From positions 1 to 24,672 of the forward strand of contig CAIOSS010000199.1 of NCBI GenBank assembly GCA_903860995.1: a stretch of 24,672 bases of DNA. The letters are read 5' to 3'. How positions within the stretch are numbered: position 1 is the stretch's first letter; every line of letters begins with the position of its first letter. The DNA is from an uncultured delta proteobacterium. GTDB lineage: Bacteria > Myxococcota_A > Polyangia > Polyangiales > Ga0077539. Below, piece by piece: positions 8,221 through 16,424 of this stretch. The position numbers and the translations under genes were made by a program. The notes under the pieces are model-generated. The model saw only the letters and a program-made list of their open reading frames with translations. It had not been told where the DNA came from and made no database searches.

Positions 8221-8226
8221 TACACA
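8221..8226 (+). promoter_or_regulatory. Candidate -10 element (TACACA), leaderless start of the vWA gene
   Basis: TACACA ends exactly six bases before the GTG at 8233, the same spacing as the TATGAT at 459-464 before its ATG. This favours GTG 8233 over the more upstream in-frame GTG at 8194, which lies before the element and would add thirteen residues lacking signal character. No convincing -35 is present. Confidence 0.33.
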
Positions 8227-8232
8227 CGGGCG

Positions 8233-10986
8233 GTGACCGATCGCGTCCGCGTCGCGCTCCGACTGGGCCTCTCCATCGCCGCGGCGGCGCTCATGGTGCT
8301 CCTGCTGCGACCGATCCTGTCGCACGGTCCGCTCACGCTCCACCTCACCGGGCTGCCCTTCGCGCATCGCCTGCCCGACGACCTGCGGCAGCCCATCGAG
8401 CTGCTCCGCCCGCGCTCGCTCTACGCCCTCGCGCTGCTCCCGTGGTTCGTGCTCTTCGCGGCGTCGTCGCTCGCCGACCTCGCGGCCGCCCAGCGCGTCG
8501 TCGCCACCGCCGCGCGCACCACGCTCCTCGCGCTGCTGCTGGTGGCGCTCGCGCAGCCGACCTCCACCCGGCAGAGCACCCGGGTCTGCACGGTGTTCCT
8601 GGTCGACGTGTCGGAGAGCGTGCCCGACGCGGCCATCGCGGGCTTCCACCGCACCGTCGACGAGGCGCTGCGCCTCCCGGGGGACACCATCGCCCGCGTG
8701 GTGCTCTTCGCCCGCCGCCCGGTGGTGCTCGACATCCCCCCGCGCGTCGACGCCGCGCACCCGCTGCCCCCCTTCGACCCCGCGCGCGTCGGCTCTCGCA
8801 CCGGCACCGACCTCGCCAGCGCCCTCTCGCTCGCCTACGGGCTCTTCCCCGCCGACGCGCTGCGCCGCGTGGTGGTGCTCTCCGACGGCGTGCAGACCGA
8901 CGGCGACGCGCTCGCCGAGGCCCACCGCGCGACCCGCTTCGGGGTGCGGGTCTCGGTGGTCCCGTCGCGGGCCCCGGCGCCCGCGGAGGTGGCGATCCGC
9001 GAGCTGCGCCTGCCCGATCGCATCCGCGTCGACGAGCCCTTCGAGGCGCGGGTGTCGGTGTTCTCCACCACGGCGACGCGCGCCACGGTGACGCTCTACC
9101 AGGGCGAGGCGGTCAACGGCCTCGACGGCGCCCGCACCGTCGAGCTCGTGCCCGGCGTGCAGGAGCTGCGCTTCCGCTCGGTGGTGCGGGTGCCCGGCGA
9201 CGTGACCTACGTCGCGCGCGTGGCGGCCGCCGCGGGCGATCGCTTCGCGGAGAACAACCGCTTCGCCACGACGGCCACGGTGCCCGGCCGCCCGGCGGTG
9301 CTCTACGTGGAGGGCGACCCCGCGCGGGCGCAGTGGTTTCGCGGGGCGCTGGCCAACGGCGAGTTCGAGGTGGAGGTGCGCGGCGCCAACGGGGTGCCGC
9401 AGTCGACCCGCGAGCTGGAGCGCTTCGACTTCGTGGTGCTGAGCGACGTGGCGGCGGAGTCGGTGCCCTCGAGCGCGCAGGACGCGCTGACACGATATGT
9501 CCGCGAGATGGGCGGCGGCTTCATGATGGCGGGCGGCGACCGGGGCTTCGGCCTCGGGGGCTGGCAGGGCACCGCGGTCGAGCGCCTGCTCCCGGTGCGG
9601 ATGGAGTCCGACCGGCGGCGCGACCAGCCCTCGCTGGCCCTGGCGCTGGTCATCGACCGGTCGGGCTCGATGCAGGGAAACCCCCTGGTGCTGGCGCAGT
9701 CGGCGGCGGTGGCGACGGCGCGCGCGATGGCCCCCGACGACCTGCTGGAGGTCATCGCCTTCGACAGCGAGCCCGACCGGGTGGTGCGGATGCAGGCCGC
9801 CCGCAACCGCGCGCGCATCGAGAACGAGCTGCGACGCCTGCGGCCCGGCGGCGGCACGGCCCTCTTCCCTGCCATGGACGCCGCCCAGCAGGACCTCGCG
9901 CTGACCCGCGCGGTCACGCGGCACGTGATCCTGCTCACGGACGGGCAGGGGCAGCCCGACGAGCCGTCGCGGCTGCGGGTGCTGGTCGACTCGATGGCGG
10001 CCGACGGGCTGACGGTGAGCACCGTGGGGCTCGGGCCGACGGTCGACCGCGAGCTGCTGGAGTCGCTGGCGCACCACGGCCGCGGCCGTAGCTACTTCAC
10101 GGCGGACGCGAGCAACCTGCCGCAGATCTTCCTGCGGGAGACCACGGAGGTGTCGCGCAGCGCCGCGGTGGAAGACCCGGTGCAGCCGAGGGTGGTGGGG
10201 AGCGCTGGGTTCCTGCGCGAGCTGCGCGGCGCGCCGCCCTTCCTCTACGGCTACGTGAGCACGCGGGCGAAGCCGTCGCCCGCGCAGGTGCTGATGGAGA
10301 CGGACTCGGGCGAGCCGTTGCTGGCCCGCTGGCGGGTGGGCCTCGGGTGGAGCCTCGCCTGGACGAGCGACCTCAAGAACCGCTGGGCGGTCGAGTGGAT
10401 CCGCTGGCCGCGGTGGCAGGCCTTCTGGACGCAGCTGGTGCGCGAGCACATGCGCACGCGCCGTCGCGAGGAGCTGGGGCTGCGGGCGGAGGTGGTCGAC
10501 GGCGAGGTGCGGGCGAGCGTGGATGCCATCCGCGACGACGACCGCTTCGAGAACGGGCTCAGCTCCGAGATGGTGCTGCGCGGCCCGTGGCCCGACACGA
10601 CCGAGCAGCGGGTGCCGATGCGCCAGGTGGGCCCCGGGCGCTACGAGGCCGCCGTGCCGCTGGAGCGCTACGGGGCCTTCTCGTTGCGCGCGGTGCACCG
10701 CCGCGAGGCTCAGGTGGTGGCCGAGAGCCACGGGCGGGTGGACCACCCGTACCCGCGGGAGTACGCGGCGCTCGAGCCCGACGTGGCCCTGCTGGGCGCG
10801 CTCGCGGCGGCGACCGGCGGCGCGACCGACCCGCCAGCGCGGGCGATGTTCGACGCGGGCGGAGAGTCGCTGCGGCACCGGGCGCCGGTGTGGCGCTACC
10901 CCGTGATGCTGGCCGTGGGCGTGATGCTGATCGACCTGCTGCTGCGGCGGGTGCGGATCTTCGACCGGGGTTTCAAGGGGCGCTGA
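8233..10986 (+). CDS. Membrane-anchored protein with two vWA domains and a GATase-like domain
   Basis: The 917-residue protein has three hydrophobic segments near the N-terminus (about residues 8-25, 62-80, 92-108), then a first von Willebrand A domain whose MIDAS begins D125-V-S-E-S, with the later Thr in GTDLAS and Asp in VVVLSDG. A beta-rich linker and a class I glutamine-amidotransferase-like fold follow (about 355-460: AVLYVEGDP, FVVLSDV, GGGFMMAGGD) with no nucleophilic Cys visible. A second vWA domain opens D475-R-S-G-S-M, with GGGTALF and LLTDGQG, so both metal sites look intact. A last membrane helix (VMLAVGVMLIDLLL) sits near the C-terminus. This architecture matches large bacterial vWA/GATase-like membrane proteins distantly related to Bat proteins. 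The role is probably scaffolding or metal-dependent adhesion; no partner MoxR ATPase is in the window. Confidence 0.87.
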   Translation: MTDRVRVALRLGLSIAAAALMVLLLRPILSHGPLTLHLTGLPFAHRLPDDLRQPIELLRPRSLYALALLPWFVLFAASSLADLAAAQRVVATAARTTLLALLLVALAQPTSTRQSTRVCTVFLVDVSESVPDAAIAGFHRTVDEALRLPGDTIARVVLFARRPVVLDIPPRVDAAHPLPPFDPARVGSRTGTDLASALSLAYGLFPADALRRVVVLSDGVQTDGDALAEAHRATRFGVRVSVVPSRAPAPAEVAIRELRLPDRIRVDEPFEARVSVFSTTATRATVTLYQGEAVNGLDGARTVELVPGVQELRFRSVVRVPGDVTYVARVAAAAGDRFAENNRFATTATVPGRPAVLYVEGDPARAQWFRGALANGEFEVEVRGANGVPQSTRELERFDFVVLSDVAAESVPSSAQDALTRYVREMGGGFMMAGGDRGFGLGGWQGTAVERLLPVRMESDRRRDQPSLALALVIDRSGSMQGNPLVLAQSAAVATARAMAPDDLLEVIAFDSEPDRVVRMQAARNRARIENELRRLRPGGGTALFPAMDAAQQDLALTRAVTRHVILLTDGQGQPDEPSRLRVLVDSMAADGLTVSTVGLGPTVDRELLESLAHHGRGRSYFTADASNLPQIFLRETTEVSRSAAVEDPVQPRVVGSAGFLRELRGAPPFLYGYVSTRAKPSPAQVLMETDSGEPLLARWRVGLGWSLAWTSDLKNRWAVEWIRWPRWQAFWTQLVREHMRTRRREELGLRAEVVDGEVRASVDAIRDDDRFENGLSSEMVLRGPWPDTTEQRVPMRQVGPGRYEAAVPLERYGAFSLRAVHRREAQVVAESHGRVDHPYPREYAALEPDVALLGALAAATGGATDPPARAMFDAGGESLRHRAPVWRYPVMLAVGVMLIDLLLRRVRIFDRGFKGR

Positions 10987-11057
10987 GGCCCGTCGGACCA
11001 CCGCTGCGCCTACACGGCCCCGACGGCGGTTGCGGCGCCGCGCGCCATCGACGATGA

Positions 11058-12086
11058 ATGCGCCCGCAACCGATGACCACCTCGCAAGACTCCAGGGTTC
11101 CCGTGACCGTGCTGACCGGCTTCCTCGGCGCGGGCAAGACCACGCTGCTCAACCGCATCCTCTCGGAGGAGCACGGCCGGCGGGTCGCCGTGATCGAGAA
11201 CGAGTTCGGCGAGGTGGGCGTCGACCAGGCCCTCGTCATCCGCGCCGACGAGGAGGTCTTCGAGATGAACAACGGGTGCCTCTGCTGCACCGTGCGCGGC
11301 GACCTCATCCGCATCCTCGGCTCGCTGGCCAGGCGCCGCGACCGCTTCGATCACGTGCTCATCGAGACGACGGGGCTCGCCGACCCTGGGCCCGTGGCGC
11401 AGACCTTCTTCGCCGACGACGAGGTGATGGCGCGCTACCGGCTCGACGGCATCGTCACGGTGGTCGACGCGAAGCACCTCGAGCTGCACATCGACGACAG
11501 CGACGAGTGCAAGGAGCAGATCGCCTTCGCCGACGTGGTGATCGTCAACAAGCTCGACCTCGTGAGCGCGGAGGACGCGGCGCGGGTCGAGCGGCGGGTG
11601 CGCGCCGTCAACGCGGTGGCGAAGGTGTTTCGCGGCGTGAAGGAGGTGCCCGTCGCGGCGGTGGTCGACGTCGGGGGCTTCGACCTCGACCGCGCCCTGG
11701 AGATGGAGCCGACCTTCCTCGGCGGCGAGGCGGAGGGCGAGGGAGAGCACGAGCATGGGCACGAGCACGGGCACGACCACCAGCACGACGAGACGGTGAC
11801 CTCGGTGGGCATCCGCTGCGAAGGGGTGGTGGACGAAGCGCGCTTCAACACCTGGATCACCGAGCTGGTGCAGGAGCGCGGGGCGGACATGTTCCGCACC
11901 AAGGGGGTGCTCAACGTGCAGGGCGAGGCGGCGCGCTTCGTCTTCCAGGGGGTTCACATGTTGATCGACGGCGGCTCGGGCAAGCCCTGGGGGGACACCT
12001 CGCCGAGGCTCAATGAGCTGGTGTTCATCGGGCGCGGTCTCGACCGTGCGGCGCTCAACGAGGGGTTCCGCTCATGCCTGGTCTGA
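11058..12086 (+). CDS. COG0523 (CobW/ZNG-type) GTPase, probable metallochaperone
   Basis: The 342-residue G3E GTPase shows Walker A GFLGAGKTT at residues 21-29, the switch segment ENEFGEVGVD, the metal-binding CxCC motif as C74-L-C-C77 within NNGCLCC, a Walker B-like LIETTGLADP, and the guanine-specificity NKLDL. A His-rich loop of alternating His with Glu, Gly and Asp (about residues 228-247) precedes the CobW C-terminal domain (TNTW-type strand FNTWITELVQ, then RFVFQGVHMLIDG). Family members use GTP to deliver Zn, Co or other metals to client enzymes; which metal cannot be read from sequence. A second in-frame ATG lies at 11073, and neither start has a good ribosome site. It overlaps the downstream WD40 gene by 13 bases, which implies coupled expression. 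I saw no Zur-type operator upstream. Confidence 0.92.
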   Translation: MRPQPMTTSQDSRVPVTVLTGFLGAGKTTLLNRILSEEHGRRVAVIENEFGEVGVDQALVIRADEEVFEMNNGCLCCTVRGDLIRILGSLARRRDRFDHVLIETTGLADPGPVAQTFFADDEVMARYRLDGIVTVVDAKHLELHIDDSDECKEQIAFADVVIVNKLDLVSAEDAARVERRVRAVNAVAKVFRGVKEVPVAAVVDVGGFDLDRALEMEPTFLGGEAEGEGEHEHGHEHGHDHQHDETVTSVGIRCEGVVDEARFNTWITELVQERGADMFRTKGVLNVQGEAARFVFQGVHMLIDGGSGKPWGDTSPRLNELVFIGRGLDRAALNEGFRSCLV

Positions 12087-13120
12087 AGGCCCTTCGCGGC
12101 GGCAAGCGCGAGCTGAAGGCGGCGTGGCGGGCGACGCTGGCGGAGTACGCGCTGGGGGTCACCTGGTCGGGCGACGGGCGGTGGCTGGCCGCAGGGACGG
12201 CCGCCGGCGAGGTCACCGTCTTCGAGGGCGCCACCGGGCTGGTGCAGTGGACCCGGTCGGTGCACCCGGCGGGCATGTGCGCGCTGGCCTTCTGGGGCGA
12301 CGTGCTGGCGACGGGCGGTATGGACGGCACGGCGCGGCTGCTGGCGGCGGTCGACGGGCGCGAGCTCGCGGCGCTGCCCAACGGCAGGCAGTGGGTGGAG
12401 CACGTCGCGTGGAGCCCGGACGGGAGGTGGCTCGCGACTGCGGCGGGCAAGGTGCTGCGGCTGTGGACGGCAGCGGGCGAGCCGTGGATGGAGACGCCTG
12501 CGCAGGAGAGCACCATCGCGGGCGTGGCGTGGCGCGGCGACGGCTCGGAGGTGGCGACGATCTGCTACGGCGGCGCGCGGCTGTGGGGCATCGCCGAGCG
12601 CGGGAGCAGCCGGCAGCTGGAGTGGAAGGGCTCGCTGGTGAGCGCGGCGTGGAGCCCCGACGGCGCGGTGATCGCGTGCGGGAGCCAGGACTGCTCGGTG
12701 CACTTCTGGCGGGTGGAGACCGACATCGACTCGGAGATGACGGGCTATCCGTTGAAGGTGAAGGCGCTGGCCTGGGACGCCGCGAGCGCGCTGCTGGCCA
12801 CGAGCGGGGACGTCGACACGACGGTGTGGAAGTTTGAAGGCAAGGGCCCCGAGGGGAGCAAGCCGGTGACGCTCAAGGGACACGAGGGCCCGGTGACGGC
12901 GCTGGCGTTCCAGCGGCGCGGGGGGCTCCTGGCCTCGGGCGGGGCCGACGGCGTGGTGGCGCTGTGGGAGCCGAAGAAGGGGCCCACGCCGCGCGGGGCG
13001 GGCTTCGGCGTGGCGGGCACGGAGGTGGGCGAGGTGGCGGCCGTGGCGTGGCGCGGCGACGGCAAGGCCCTGGCGAGCGCGGACGGCGCCGGGGCGGTGA
13101 CGGTGTGGTCGGTGGGGTGA
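12074..13120 (+). CDS. WD40-repeat beta-propeller protein
   Basis: The 348-residue protein consists almost wholly of WD40-like units of 36-42 residues. I count eight: recurring cores are VTWSGDGRWLAAG, LAFWGDVLATGG, VAWSPDGRWLATA, VAWRGDGSEVATI, AAWSPDGAVIACG, LAWDAASALLATS, LAFQRRGGLLASGG and VAWRGDGKALAS, mostly closed by a W-containing strand such as VLRLW or VVALW. It should fold as a single propeller, a platform for protein contacts, and no signal peptide is present, so it is cytoplasmic. Its ATG at 12074 lies inside the last codons of the CobW-type gene. Given that coupling, it may hold or present the GTPase or its client protein; that is inference. Several units lack the GH and terminal WD dipeptides, which is common in bacteria. 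Confidence 0.9.
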   Translation: MPGLKALRGGKRELKAAWRATLAEYALGVTWSGDGRWLAAGTAAGEVTVFEGATGLVQWTRSVHPAGMCALAFWGDVLATGGMDGTARLLAAVDGRELAALPNGRQWVEHVAWSPDGRWLATAAGKVLRLWTAAGEPWMETPAQESTIAGVAWRGDGSEVATICYGGARLWGIAERGSSRQLEWKGSLVSAAWSPDGAVIACGSQDCSVHFWRVETDIDSEMTGYPLKVKALAWDAASALLATSGDVDTTVWKFEGKGPEGSKPVTLKGHEGPVTALAFQRRGGLLASGGADGVVALWEPKKGPTPRGAGFGVAGTEVGEVAAVAWRGDGKALASADGAGAVTVWSVG

Positions 13121-13157
13121 ACCCGCCGCGCTTGTCCCTCATCATCCCGCTGTCGCC

Positions 13158-13898
13158 ATGGATCGGTCGAAGCCGCCCCCAACTCCACGCAAGAGGGCCC
13201 TGGAGGCGCTCTACGCCACGTTCAACCAATACGACGGCATCCACCTCGAGGGCTGCCCGCACTGCACCTCATTTGAAGACAGCGCCGCGCTGCGCCGCGC
13301 GCCCGTGCGGCGGCTCGGGGGAGAACTCCATCGCTACCTCTTCAAGGCGATGACCACGTGGGGCACCGAGGAGGACTTCAAGCACTTCGTTCCACGGCTC
13401 CTCGAGCTGTACGCTTCGAGCGCCGACGCCTGGCTGCTGTGCGAGAAGCTCGCCTGCGCGCGATGGCGTTCGTGGCCCGAGCTCGAGCGAGGCGCGGTCG
13501 AGAGCTATCTGCTTTCGCTGTGGCGCGAGCGGCTCGCGGAGGACGGCCCTCCGCTGCCCGGCGTCGCGTTGCTCGAGACGATGCTGAGCCTCGACCTCGA
13601 CCTCGCCCCCTACGACCTGCGGACGACGCTCGACGCGTGGCGGTCCGCGCGATCTCGCGAGTCCATAAGAAGCCTCGCCCGCTTCGTGCTCGAACACGGC
13701 GACGCGCTCTTCTGGCCGGGTCCATCCACCCGGCGCCCGACGCTCTGGCAGGCGAGGCCAGAGATCGCCGCGGAGGTCCGCGCATGGCTGCTCGATCCTG
13801 CGACGCGCGCGGGGCTGGAAGCGAGCTTCTTGGAGCACGGCGACGGCGAGGTCGCGCGGGCCTTCGACCGGCTCGAGGCGGCCGCGCAGGAGATGTGA
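13158..13898 (+). CDS. Protein of unknown function with an N-terminal CxxC motif
   Basis: The 246-residue product starts with a basic tail, then ALEALYATFNQYD and the motif GCPHCTSFED, with Cys-x2-Cys around residues 33-36 that could bind metal or be redox-active. After that it is helical: LHRYLFKAMTTWG, EEDFKHFVPRLLELYA, a long region with many Trp and Leu (WRSWPELERGAVESYLLSLW), and a final helical part ending AFDRLEAAAQEM. No membrane segment or signal is seen, so it is cytoplasmic. I have the impression that proteins with a GCxHC-like opening and a DFKHFxPRLLEL segment occur widely in myxobacteria and planctomycetes, but I cannot name the family. It starts 37 bases after the WD40 gene on the same strand and may extend that operon. 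Confidence 0.78.
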   Translation: MDRSKPPPTPRKRALEALYATFNQYDGIHLEGCPHCTSFEDSAALRRAPVRRLGGELHRYLFKAMTTWGTEEDFKHFVPRLLELYASSADAWLLCEKLACARWRSWPELERGAVESYLLSLWRERLAEDGPPLPGVALLETMLSLDLDLAPYDLRTTLDAWRSARSRESIRSLARFVLEHGDALFWPGPSTRRPTLWQARPEIAAEVRAWLLDPATRAGLEASFLEHGDGEVARAFDRLEAAAQEM

Positions 13899-13938
13899 GC
13901 GCGCCGCGCGGGATCGTGGCCCCCCCCCGGGTTGACCG

Positions 13939-15018
13939 TCAGCCGAGCGCTCGCGCCAGCAGCCGGTGGAAGTGGTGCACGCCCGTCTCCTTCGTGGGCG
14001 AGTAGCGCCCGCGACGCGCGAGCGCCGCGCGCATGCCTTGCTGCGAGGCCACCACCACGGCCTCGTCCTCCATCTCGACCTGGTCGAGCCCGCTGCCAGC
14101 GCCCTGGCCGCGGAGCGACTCGTCCCAGGTCCACGCGCGGAAGAGCACGCGCGTGCGCAGCGGCCCGACGGGCTGAACCACGTTGAGCGACAGCCCCCAC
14201 GGGTAGAAGTTCAGCATCATGTTGGGGAACACCCACGCGTAGAACGCCGCCACCCGCGACCCCGCGTCGGGGTGCCCGTCGGGCAGCTCGAAGGCCAGCT
14301 CGCCGCGGCGCGCGAAGGCGAGCTGGAGGGTCCCCCAGGGGGCGAGCTCGGTGCGGTAGTCGTCGTAGCCGATGGCCTCGCTGAGGGCGGCGTGAACGAA
14401 GGGGATGTGAAGCCCTTCGAGGTAGTTGTCGCAGTAGAGCATCCAGTTGGCGTCGAACTCATAGTCGCGGTCCGAGCCCGCGTGCCGCGAGAGGCGCCAC
14501 GGCACGAGCGCGCCTACGCGGGCGTCGATCTGCGCGAGCACCTCCGTCAGCGGGACGGCGGGGCGCAGCGAGACGAAGTCCAGCGGCCCCCAGCGCTCGA
14601 GCGACACGGGCGCGAGGTCGTCGTCGGCCGAGGGGAAGCCCTCCGCGCCGGTGAACTCGGGCATGGAGAGGAAGCGCCCGTCGTGGGCGAAGCGCCGACC
14701 GTGGTAGGGGCAGCGCAGCGACGAGGCGCGGGCGGCGCAGGTGACCACCGGGTGCCCGCGGTGGGTGCACACGTTGGAGAGGGCGCGCACGAGGCCCCGG
14801 GCGCGGGTCGCCACCAGGGGCTCGTCGAGGCACCCGGGGAGCAGCGTGAAGGGGGCGGCGTCGCCGTCGTGGGTCACGGCGCCCGCCTCGGGGCACCACT
14901 GCCAGCTCGGGGCGAACACCCGCTCGCGCTGCCGGGCGAAGAGCTCGGGATCGCCGTAGGCGCGCGGGGGCAGCGAGCGCGCACGACGGATGTCAGGGTC
15001 GATGTCGAAGGGCTCCAT
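13939..15018 (-). CDS. Rieske non-heme iron oxygenase, alpha subunit
   Basis: The 359-residue enzyme has a Rieske [2Fe-2S] domain with Cys84-x-His86 (NVCTHRGH) and Cys103-x2-His106 (LRCPYHGRRF), then a catalytic domain with the mononuclear iron ligands His204 and His209 in NYLEGLHIPFVH and a probable Asp318 in QVEMEDEAVV. Position 201 between the two centres is Glu, where naphthalene-dioxygenase-type enzymes have Asp; a Glu there is typical of the choline monooxygenase/CntA/quinone-type alpha-3 group. The C-terminal pattern SQQGM ... GRYSPTKETGVHHFH also fits that group, so oxidation of a quaternary amine or similar compound is plausible but not shown. No reductase, ferredoxin or beta subunit lies nearby. 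The start is the ATG at 15018. A run of nine C (13920-13928) lies between its stop and that of the convergent gene. Confidence 0.9.
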   Translation of the reverse strand: MEPFDIDPDIRRARSLPPRAYGDPELFARQRERVFAPSWQWCPEAGAVTHDGDAAPFTLLPGCLDEPLVATRARGLVRALSNVCTHRGHPVVTCAARASSLRCPYHGRRFAHDGRFLSMPEFTGAEGFPSADDDLAPVSLERWGPLDFVSLRPAVPLTEVLAQIDARVGALVPWRLSRHAGSDRDYEFDANWMLYCDNYLEGLHIPFVHAALSEAIGYDDYRTELAPWGTLQLAFARRGELAFELPDGHPDAGSRVAAFYAWVFPNMMLNFYPWGLSLNVVQPVGPLRTRVLFRAWTWDESLRGQGAGSGLDQVEMEDEAVVVASQQGMRAALARRGRYSPTKETGVHHFHRLLARALG

Positions 15019-15085
15019 CGGGGATCACGCTCGGGCGCAGCATCGCACCCCCGACGGGTACGCGGCGAGCCTTCGGGGGTCTGCT

Positions 15086-15102
15086 GGCGCCTCGGAGGCG
15101 CC
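15086..15102. promoter_or_regulatory. 8-bp inverted repeat upstream of the Rieske oxygenase gene
   Basis: GGCGCCTC and GAGGCGCC are separated by one base, about 68 bases before the ATG of the minus-strand Rieske gene. It could be a dimeric operator, or a compact hairpin with a 6-bp stem and 5-base loop. No T run follows, so it is not an obvious terminator. In GC-rich DNA such repeats also arise by chance. Confidence 0.25.
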
Positions 15103-15125
15103 GATGGCCGCGACGGCGGCCTAGG

Positions 15126-15470
15126 GTGGCGGGGCGCATGGTGCTGGTGACCTCGCGGCTCCCGCTGACCGACCTCGCGCCCTGGGACGGCGCGGGCGTG
15201 CGCACCCTCGCGCTCTCCGCCCTCACGCCTGCCGAGTCGACGGCGCTGCTCCGCGCGTGGGGCCTCTCCGGGGACGACGGGGCGCTCGCGCCGCTGTCCG
15301 CCGCCGCCGCGGGCCACGCCCTCTCGCTGGCGATGGTGGGGTCGTACGCCAGCGCGTTTCTCGGGGGCGACCCGGCGCTCGCGGAGGGTCTGCTGCCGTC
15401 GGAGGTCGCGGGCGACGACCCGCTGGCCCGCCGGCTCACCGCGGTGCTCGCGGCCTACGCGGCTCGGCTT
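15126..15470 (+). pseudogene. Remnant of a STAND/NB-ARC-type ATPase (central part only)
   Basis: The translated piece contains MVLVTSRLPLTDL followed by TLALSALTPAESTALLRAWG, then a GHALSLAMVGSYASAFL segment and RRLTAVLAAYA. This order (an LVTSR sensor strand, an LxxLxxxEAxxLL helix, then a GHxLxLxxxG helix) is that of the region after the Walker motifs in NB-ARC and related STAND ATPases. No P-loop, effector domain or repeat domain is visible on either side: upstream is the Rieske promoter region, and the frame decays into Pro/Arg-rich non-family sequence after about 15470. It therefore looks like an internal fragment left from a much larger gene. Full-length relatives act as signalling or defence switches; this piece should be inactive. 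Confidence 0.6.
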
Positions 15471-15680
15471 CATCGACGCGGACAGCGCGGTCCACCCGGG
15501 GGAGTCTCGGCGCCATCGACCAGGCCATGTCGACCGGCCGCTGCGTCGGCAATGAGGTCAACGCCAACGGGGCCGGCGCATTCCGTGGCACACCCGTAGA
15601 CCCGACGGAGAGTACCTGGCGCAGCGATGGGTCCCCAACGGGCGGCGAGGCCCGGGTGCCCGAGGCGTAGGGGGTCTGTG
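15471..15680. other. No recognisable gene between the ATPase remnant and the frameshifted gene
   Basis: Open frames exist on both strands, including one ending at 15670 (+) that reads GAIDQAMSTGRCVGNEV, but none resembles a family I know and none has a credible start. The sequence may be more of the decayed locus. Confidence 0.4.
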
Positions 15681-16215
15681 TTACCGACGCATCATCGGAC
15701 GGCCCATCCGCGGATGCATCGGCGGCTCCGTCTGCGGCGTCGTCGGCATCGCCGGCGCAGCCACGTCGCCCATCACATGAGTGATCGACTCTTCGTCCAC
15801 GGGGGGCTGGCAGCGCGCGGACCACCGGCGGCGCGCCCATCCCCGCGAACACCGCCGCCGCAGCCCCCGCGGCCAGCGCCGTCATCGCCGCGGCCGCGGC
15901 CACGAGCTGCACGCGCTTGCGGCGCACCCCGACGGAGCAGTCCGCCGTCAAGATCGTCCCATCCGCGCGGCGGTAGTAGCGCACGCAGAGCTTGCCCTCC
16001 TTCTCGCGCACCAGCGCCTCGGCGACCTCGCGGGTCATCGCCGAGAGGTTGTAGACGTTCTTCTTGCAGCTCCCGCAGTGGCGCGCCTGCTCGTCGCCCG
16101 TCATCGCGTCCCAGCGCTCGTGGCAGGGCGACGCCACCCGGATGTCGTCGAGCATCGGGAGGTGCCCCGGCGCCCGGGCGTGCAGCTCCTTGCGCAGCTT
16201 GTCGAGCTCGGTCAC
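15681..16215 (-). pseudogene. Cys-rich N-terminal domain plus one membrane helix; frame broken in a C6 run
   Basis: From a GTG at 16215 the frame reads MTELDKLRKELHARAPGHLP, then a Cys-containing domain: ASPCHERWDAMTGDEQ, HCGSCKKNVYNLSAM, KLCVRYYRRADGTIL and TADCSVGVRR, with Cys31, 47, 50, 77 and 93. I have seen this domain in many myxobacterial proteins, but it has no name I can vouch for. A helix (residues about 103-125) follows. The frame then fails. Removing one base from the six-C run (six G at 15801-15806 on the + strand) gives ALPAPVDEESITHVMGD and a Met/Pro-rich tail ending MGRPMMRR at a TAA (15681-15683), for 177 residues. The unshifted frame continues to 15436 with non-protein-like sequence. 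It is either a sequencing error or a genuine frameshift. Confidence 0.72.
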
Positions 16216-16369
16216 CAGCCGGGGCTCCTCGCGGGTGGCCGCCTCCAGTGGGGGGCGTGGCGCAGCGCTCGCCGCCCTCGAGCGCCTCGCAGCTCACGCC
16301 GCGGATGCCCGAGACCTTGTCGCGCAGCTCCGAGCGCCAGAAGGCCGGCGTCACCTCCCCCGCGGTCAC
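16216..16369 (-). other. Possible N-terminal extension of the frameshifted gene, behind a second C6 run
   Basis: Directly upstream of the GTG at 16215, another minus-strand frame reads FWRSELRDKVSGIRGVSCEA and EGGERCATPP from a possible GTG at 16369. It would join the downstream frame as PPLEAATREEPRLVTELDKL if one base were removed from the six-G run at 16250-16255 (+ strand). The joined protein would gain about 50 residues. This is less certain than the C-terminal frameshift, because the shorter start is also reasonable. Confidence 0.35.
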
Positions 16370-16412
16370 CGTCCGGCACCGCCCCCCCTCAAGGCGCGCC
16401 GCCGATGTCCGA

Positions 16413-16418
16413 TACGAC
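16413..16418 (+). promoter_or_regulatory. Candidate -10-like hexamer (TACGAC), leaderless spacing
   Basis: TACGAC ends six bases before the ATG at 16425, the same spacing as at 459-464 and 8221-8226. It is a weaker match to consensus, and no -35 or ribosome site is seen. Confidence 0.25.
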
Positions 16419-16424
16419 CCTCCG

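Noticed and set aside
7498..11001. Long minus-strand open frame opposite the vWA gene
   Set aside because: Its sequence is His/Arg/Gly-rich mirror text of the vWA gene, without domains. The convergent gene at 7566-8003 is in another frame.
13920..13928. Run of nine C as a phase-variable switch
   Set aside because: It lies between two convergent stop codons, outside both coding regions, so length changes would not alter a frame.
15436..15680. C-terminal extension of the frameshifted Cys-rich gene
   Set aside because: The unshifted frame gives non-protein-like sequence. A one-base correction gives a coherent tail ending at 15681.
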